64,000 nt of DNA from Citrobacter amalonaticus Y19 (GTDB lineage Bacteria; Pseudomonadota; Gammaproteobacteria; Enterobacterales; Enterobacteriaceae), in contig NZ_CP011132.1 of assembly GCF_000981805.1 (NCBI RefSeq), positions 1,426,001 to 1,490,000 of the forward strand, read 5' to 3'. Under the pieces are notes generated by a model. It was not told the origin of the DNA. It ran no database searches and worked only from the letters and a program-made list of their open reading frames with translations. The stretch's first letter is position 1. Each line of letters opens with the position of its first letter. A program made the position numbers and the translations under genes. Below, in pieces: positions 60,799-64,000 of the stretch.

Positions 60799-62844
60799 AT
60801 GTCGTTAACGAATCCGTTCTTTAGCCACAGCCTGCTACCGTATCAGGCATCGCGTTTTGATCTGATTGAGATCGGTCATTATCGTCCCGCATTTGATGAG
60901 GGGATGAAGCAAAAGCGCGAGGACATCGCCGCCATTATTGCCAGTAACGATGCCCCGGATTTTGCCAATACCGTTCTCGCGCTGGAGAAAAGCGGTGAAC
61001 TGCTAACCCGCGTCACCAGCGTCTTCTTCGCCATGACCGCCGCCCATACCAATGAGGAACTGCAGCGTCTCGATGAGGCGTTTTCTGCCGAACTCGCCGA
61101 ACTGGCGAATGATATCTGGCTGAACAGCGTGCTGTTTTCCCGCATCGACCACGTCTGGCAGCAGCGCGATGCGCTGGGACTCGACAGCGAATCCGTTCGT
61201 TTGATTGAGGTGACACATCAGCGCTTTGTCCTTGCCGGTGCGCAACTGAGCGACGCCGACAAAATGCAGCTCCGGCGACTGAATACCGAAGCGGCGACGC
61301 TCACCAGCCAGTTTAACCAGCGGCTGCTGGCAGCGAATAAATCCGGTGGTCTGGTGGTGGACTCTGCCCATCAACTGGAGGGACTCAGTGAGGAAGAGAT
61401 AGCCAGCGCGCGGCAGGCGGCGAGTGAAAAAGGGCTAACCGAGGGATGGCTCATTGCGTTACTGAATACCACTCAACAGCCGGCGTTGAGCGCGTTGCGC
61501 GATCGCCAGACGCGGGAAAATCTGTTTAACGCCGGATGGCGTCGCGCTGAGAAAGGGGACGACAATGACACGCGAACGCTGGTTCAGCGACTGGTCACCC
61601 TTCGCGCCCGCCAGGCGCAACTGCTGGGCTTTGCGGATTACGCGTCGTGGAAAATCGCCGATCAGATGGCAAAAACGCCAGACGCCGCGCTGGCCTTTAT
61701 GCGCGCGATCGTGCCTGCCGCACGTCAGCGGGCGTTGAATGAACTGGCCGATATTCAGCAGGTCATTGATGATGAACAGGGCGGGTTTACCGCGCAGGCC
61801 TGGGACTGGTCGTTTTATGCCGAGCAGGTGCGCCGTGCGAAATATGCGTTAGATGAATCGCAGCTAAAACCGTATTTCGAACTGGATACCGTACTGCACG
61901 AAGGGGTGTTCTGGACCGCCAACCAACTCTTTGGCATTAAATTCATCGAGCGCTTTGATATTCCGGTCTACCATCCGGATGTGCGCGTCTGGGAAATCTT
62001 CGATCATAACGGCGTCGGGCTGGCGCTTTTTTACGGTGATTTCTTTGCCCGTGATTCGAAAAGCGGCGGTGCCTGGATGGGCAATTTTGTCGAGCAGTCG
62101 ACGCTTAACGAAACCCAACCGGTTATCTACAACGTCTGTAATTATCAGAAGCCCGCGGCGGGACAGCCCGCGCTGTTACTCTGGGATGATGTCATCACGC
62201 TGTTCCATGAGTTCGGTCATACCCTGCACGGACTGTTTGCCTCACAACGCTATGCCACGCTCTCGGGAACCAATACGCCGCGTGATTTCGTTGAGTTTCC
62301 ATCGCAGATCAACGAGCACTGGGCAAGTCATCCGGTGGTATTTGAGCGCTATGCGCGCCATGCCATCACCGGTGAGAAAATGCCCGCGGCGTTACAGGAC
62401 AAGATGCGTAAGGCAAGCCTGTTCAATAAAGGCTATGACATGAGCGAACTGCTCAGCGCCGCGCTGCTGGATATGGGCTGGCACAGGCTGTCTGTTGACG
62501 AGACCGACCAGGACGTTGAGCGGTTTGAAAAGCAACTGCTGGCGGCAGAACAACTCAGTCTTCCGGCAGTACCGCCGCGCTATCGCAGCAGCTATTTTGC
62601 GCATATTTTTGGCGGTGGCTACGCGGCAGGCTATTACGCTTATCTCTGGACGCAGATGCTGGCGGATGACGGCTTTCAGTGGTTTGTGGAGCAGGGCGGG
62701 CTGACGCGCGAGAACGGCCAGCGTTTTCGCGAGGCGGTTTTATCGCGGGGAAACAGTGAAGATTTAGAGCATCTTTATTCGGCCTGGCGAGGAGATGAAC
62801 CGCAGATCGACCCCATGCTCAAACACCGTGGTTTAGCGGGATAA
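60799..62844 (+). CDS. dcp: Peptidyl-dipeptidase Dcp
   Basis: Dcp is a zinc M3-family dipeptidyl carboxypeptidase that removes C-terminal dipeptides from short peptides in the cytoplasm and periplasmic fraction. The 681-residue protein has the full E. coli length and the zinc motif HEFGH at residues 470-474 with a downstream Glu ligand in EFPSQINEHWA. AGGAG precedes the ATG. It is divergent from ydfG. Confidence 0.97.
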   Translation: MSLTNPFFSHSLLPYQASRFDLIEIGHYRPAFDEGMKQKREDIAAIIASNDAPDFANTVLALEKSGELLTRVTSVFFAMTAAHTNEELQRLDEAFSAELAELANDIWLNSVLFSRIDHVWQQRDALGLDSESVRLIEVTHQRFVLAGAQLSDADKMQLRRLNTEAATLTSQFNQRLLAANKSGGLVVDSAHQLEGLSEEEIASARQAASEKGLTEGWLIALLNTTQQPALSALRDRQTRENLFNAGWRRAEKGDDNDTRTLVQRLVTLRARQAQLLGFADYASWKIADQMAKTPDAALAFMRAIVPAARQRALNELADIQQVIDDEQGGFTAQAWDWSFYAEQVRRAKYALDESQLKPYFELDTVLHEGVFWTANQLFGIKFIERFDIPVYHPDVRVWEIFDHNGVGLALFYGDFFARDSKSGGAWMGNFVEQSTLNETQPVIYNVCNYQKPAAGQPALLLWDDVITLFHEFGHTLHGLFASQRYATLSGTNTPRDFVEFPSQINEHWASHPVVFERYARHAITGEKMPAALQDKMRKASLFNKGYDMSELLSAALLDMGWHRLSVDETDQDVERFEKQLLAAEQLSLPAVPPRYRSSYFAHIFGGGYAAGYYAYLWTQMLADDGFQWFVEQGGLTRENGQRFREAVLSRGNSEDLEHLYSAWRGDEPQIDPMLKHRGLAG

Positions 62845-62916
62845 CACGATCGACAACCCAATGCTGACAACTTGATGTACAATGCGGGCTTCTTTTTTCG
62901 GAGCCCGCGGTTGCAC

Positions 62917-62973
62917 ATGTCTGTTTTCCTTCCTTTCTGCGCTGTTCCCCCTCAGGCGACGTTCCGCCTGTGA
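62917..62973 (+). CDS. Possible 18-codon upstream ORF
   Basis: A short frame (MSVFLPFCAVPPQATFRL) ends in TGA that overlaps the GTG start of the next gene as GTGA. Such an overlap can couple translation, which would help because the GTG has only a weak ribosome-binding site. The peptide has no recognisable features and could be chance. Confidence 0.3.
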   Translation: MSVFLPFCAVPPQATFRL

Positions 62974-64000
62974 AAGGATCCACGCCACTCCTTCTTTCCT
63001 CTGTCCTGCTGCTGGCCGGTTGTGGCAACAGCACCTTATCGCAGATGAATATGCCCGCCGAACAGCGTGCGCAGGCGGTGGTGGGATACTATGCGCGCGG
63101 TATCGATCCGATGATCCGCCAGTATATGCAGGAAAAACAGGTAACCGGGATGGTGGTTGCGGTCATTCAGCACAACGGACCGGTGGAGTTCCACAGTTAC
63201 GGAGTGACCGACAGCCGACACCGTTATCCGATTACCCCGGACACGCTGTTTGCCCTGGGGTCGCTGAGCAAAGGGGTGACCGCGGAAGTCACTACCATTC
63301 TGGTGAATCAGGGCGTGCTTCAGTGGGATGACACGCTGGCACAACTGCTGCCGATCAATACGCCGCTGAGCGAGGACGCCAGAAAGATTACCCTGCGACA
63401 ACTGGCGACGCACACCTCCGGTTTGCCCAGACAGCCGATGGATCTGCTGACCCTGGAAAATCTCCTGTGCTATTTCAGTACGGGTGAAAATTTTTATACC
63501 CAACTGGATAACGATACGGTGCTGACATTTCTCAGTGACTTCACCGCGCCTGAGACGCGCGTGCCGCGCTATTCCAATATCGGATACGCGCTGCTTGGCT
63601 ACATCGTGCAACGTCAGACCGGAGAGTCGATCCCGTCACTGGCGAATCGTCTGATCTTCCAGCCATTACAGATGCGCAACAGCAGTTTTGTGCCGACGAC
63701 GCTCAAAGCCTATCCGTATCGCGCATTAGGCCACGCGGGAGATCAGCCGAAGCTCATTCCACGCGGTGAACTGACGCCGGACTGGACGTTTAATCACAAC
63801 ATGGTCGGGGCGGCGAGTTTATACAGCAGCGCACGCGATCTGGCGGGCTACGCACGGGCCCATGTTGCGCCAGGGGACAACGCCGTGCTCGCCCGCGCAT
63901 TTGCGGATGTTTCCCGTACCCAGTTTTATCGTCAGAAAGAAGCGGCAAATATTGCGTGGGTAACCGATACGTTAGCCGATCGTCAGGTCACTTATCAGGT
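62970..64000 (+). CDS. Serine beta-lactamase-like lipoprotein (3' end outside the window)
   Basis: This is a serine hydrolase of the class C beta-lactamase / low-molecular-weight PBP fold. The visible 343 codons start at GTG (MKGSTPLLLSSVLLLAGCGN) with a lipobox LAGC. They contain S98-L-S-K101 as the nucleophile motif, a THTSGLP segment and Y201-S-N203 as the second catalytic motif; the third (KTG-like) lies beyond the edge. It is probably a lipid-anchored periplasmic enzyme acting on peptidoglycan or D-peptides rather than a resistance enzyme. I cannot name the gene. No ATG lies in frame between the preceding hairpin and the GTG. Confidence 0.85.
   Translation, partial: MKGSTPLLLSSVLLLAGCGNSTLSQMNMPAEQRAQAVVGYYARGIDPMIRQYMQEKQVTGMVVAVIQHNGPVEFHSYGVTDSRHRYPITPDTLFALGSLSKGVTAEVTTILVNQGVLQWDDTLAQLLPINTPLSEDARKITLRQLATHTSGLPRQPMDLLTLENLLCYFSTGENFYTQLDNDTVLTFLSDFTAPETRVPRYSNIGYALLGYIVQRQTGESIPSLANRLIFQPLQMRNSSFVPTTLKAYPYRALGHAGDQPKLIPRGELTPDWTFNHNMVGAASLYSSARDLAGYARAHVAPGDNAVLARAFADVSRTQFYRQKEAANIAWVTDTLADRQVTYQ

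Noticed and set aside
62882..63331. A 149-codon plus-strand frame over the start of the lipoprotein gene
   Set aside because: It is in a different frame from the catalytic SLSK and YSN motifs; the real frame starts at the GTG at 62970.
1..64000. CRISPR arrays, insertion sequences, prophage, tRNA and rRNA genes
   Set aside because: I found no repeat-spacer arrays, transposase or integrase frames, or RNA gene signatures; the Qin site in ydfJ is unoccupied.

Overview
The window is a 64 kb stretch of enterobacterial chromosome from the replication-terminus region. Nearly every gene is a close relative of an Escherichia coli gene and lies in the E. coli order, from rsxC (cut by the left edge) to dcp. 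Several features are not K-12-like. ydfJ is intact, with no Qin prophage. An OsmU-type ABC importer sits where clcB lies in E. coli. A single ynfF replaces the ynfE/ynfF pair. Extra genes include an M32 carboxypeptidase, an autotransporter and a second MHS transporter. I would place the organism near Citrobacter/Salmonella/Escherichia, most likely Citrobacter. That is an inference from gene content and remembered family sequences, not a database match.

Layout. 1-3447: rsxC-rsxB-rsxA (electron transport to SoxR), ydgK, the Hha-like cnu and the small peptide blr. 3676-12624: ydgJ, add, the malXY operon with divergent malI and two MalI operators, ydgA and manA. 12842-16990: fumA, fumC, tus and its Ter site. 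17033-19930: the rstA/rstB two-component pair, split by a head-on 209-codon gene that looks like a nucleoside/nucleic-acid deaminase. 20058-30785: ydgC, folM, ydgI, ydgH, pntAB, tqsA, the mdtJI spermidine exporter with a leader peptide ORF, ydgD, ydgU and asr, which has a good RstA box upstream. 30935-37143: M32 carboxypeptidase, a possible 30-residue membrane peptide, ynfM, ynfL, mlc and bioD2. 37222-40668: osmVWXY. 40962-45541: dmsD-ynfH-ynfG-ynfF (a Tat-exported DMSO-reductase-like enzyme and its chaperone). 45815-51642: ynfD, an autotransporter, ynfC, speG, ynfB and ynfA. 51750-60660: the rsp region (rspB, ydfJ, rspA, a second MHS transporter, ydfI, ydfZ, the regulator ydfH/rspR, ydfG). 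60799-64000: dcp and a serine beta-lactamase-like lipoprotein cut by the right edge.

How the parts work together. Several regulators lie near their own targets: MalI with malXY, RstA with asr, Mlc with its own promoter, and RspR with a repeated TGTATGGT-type element in front of rspB, rspA and ydfI. Polyamine handling appears twice, as export (mdtJI) and acetylation (speG). Anaerobic respiration genes (ynfFGH-dmsD, ydfZ) have FNR-like half sites upstream.

The most unusual item is the deaminase-like gene between rstA and rstB. The shared promoter architecture of the rsp genes and the leader and attenuator structures in front of mdtJ and ydgU follow. I saw no CRISPR array, insertion sequence, prophage, rRNA or tRNA gene.
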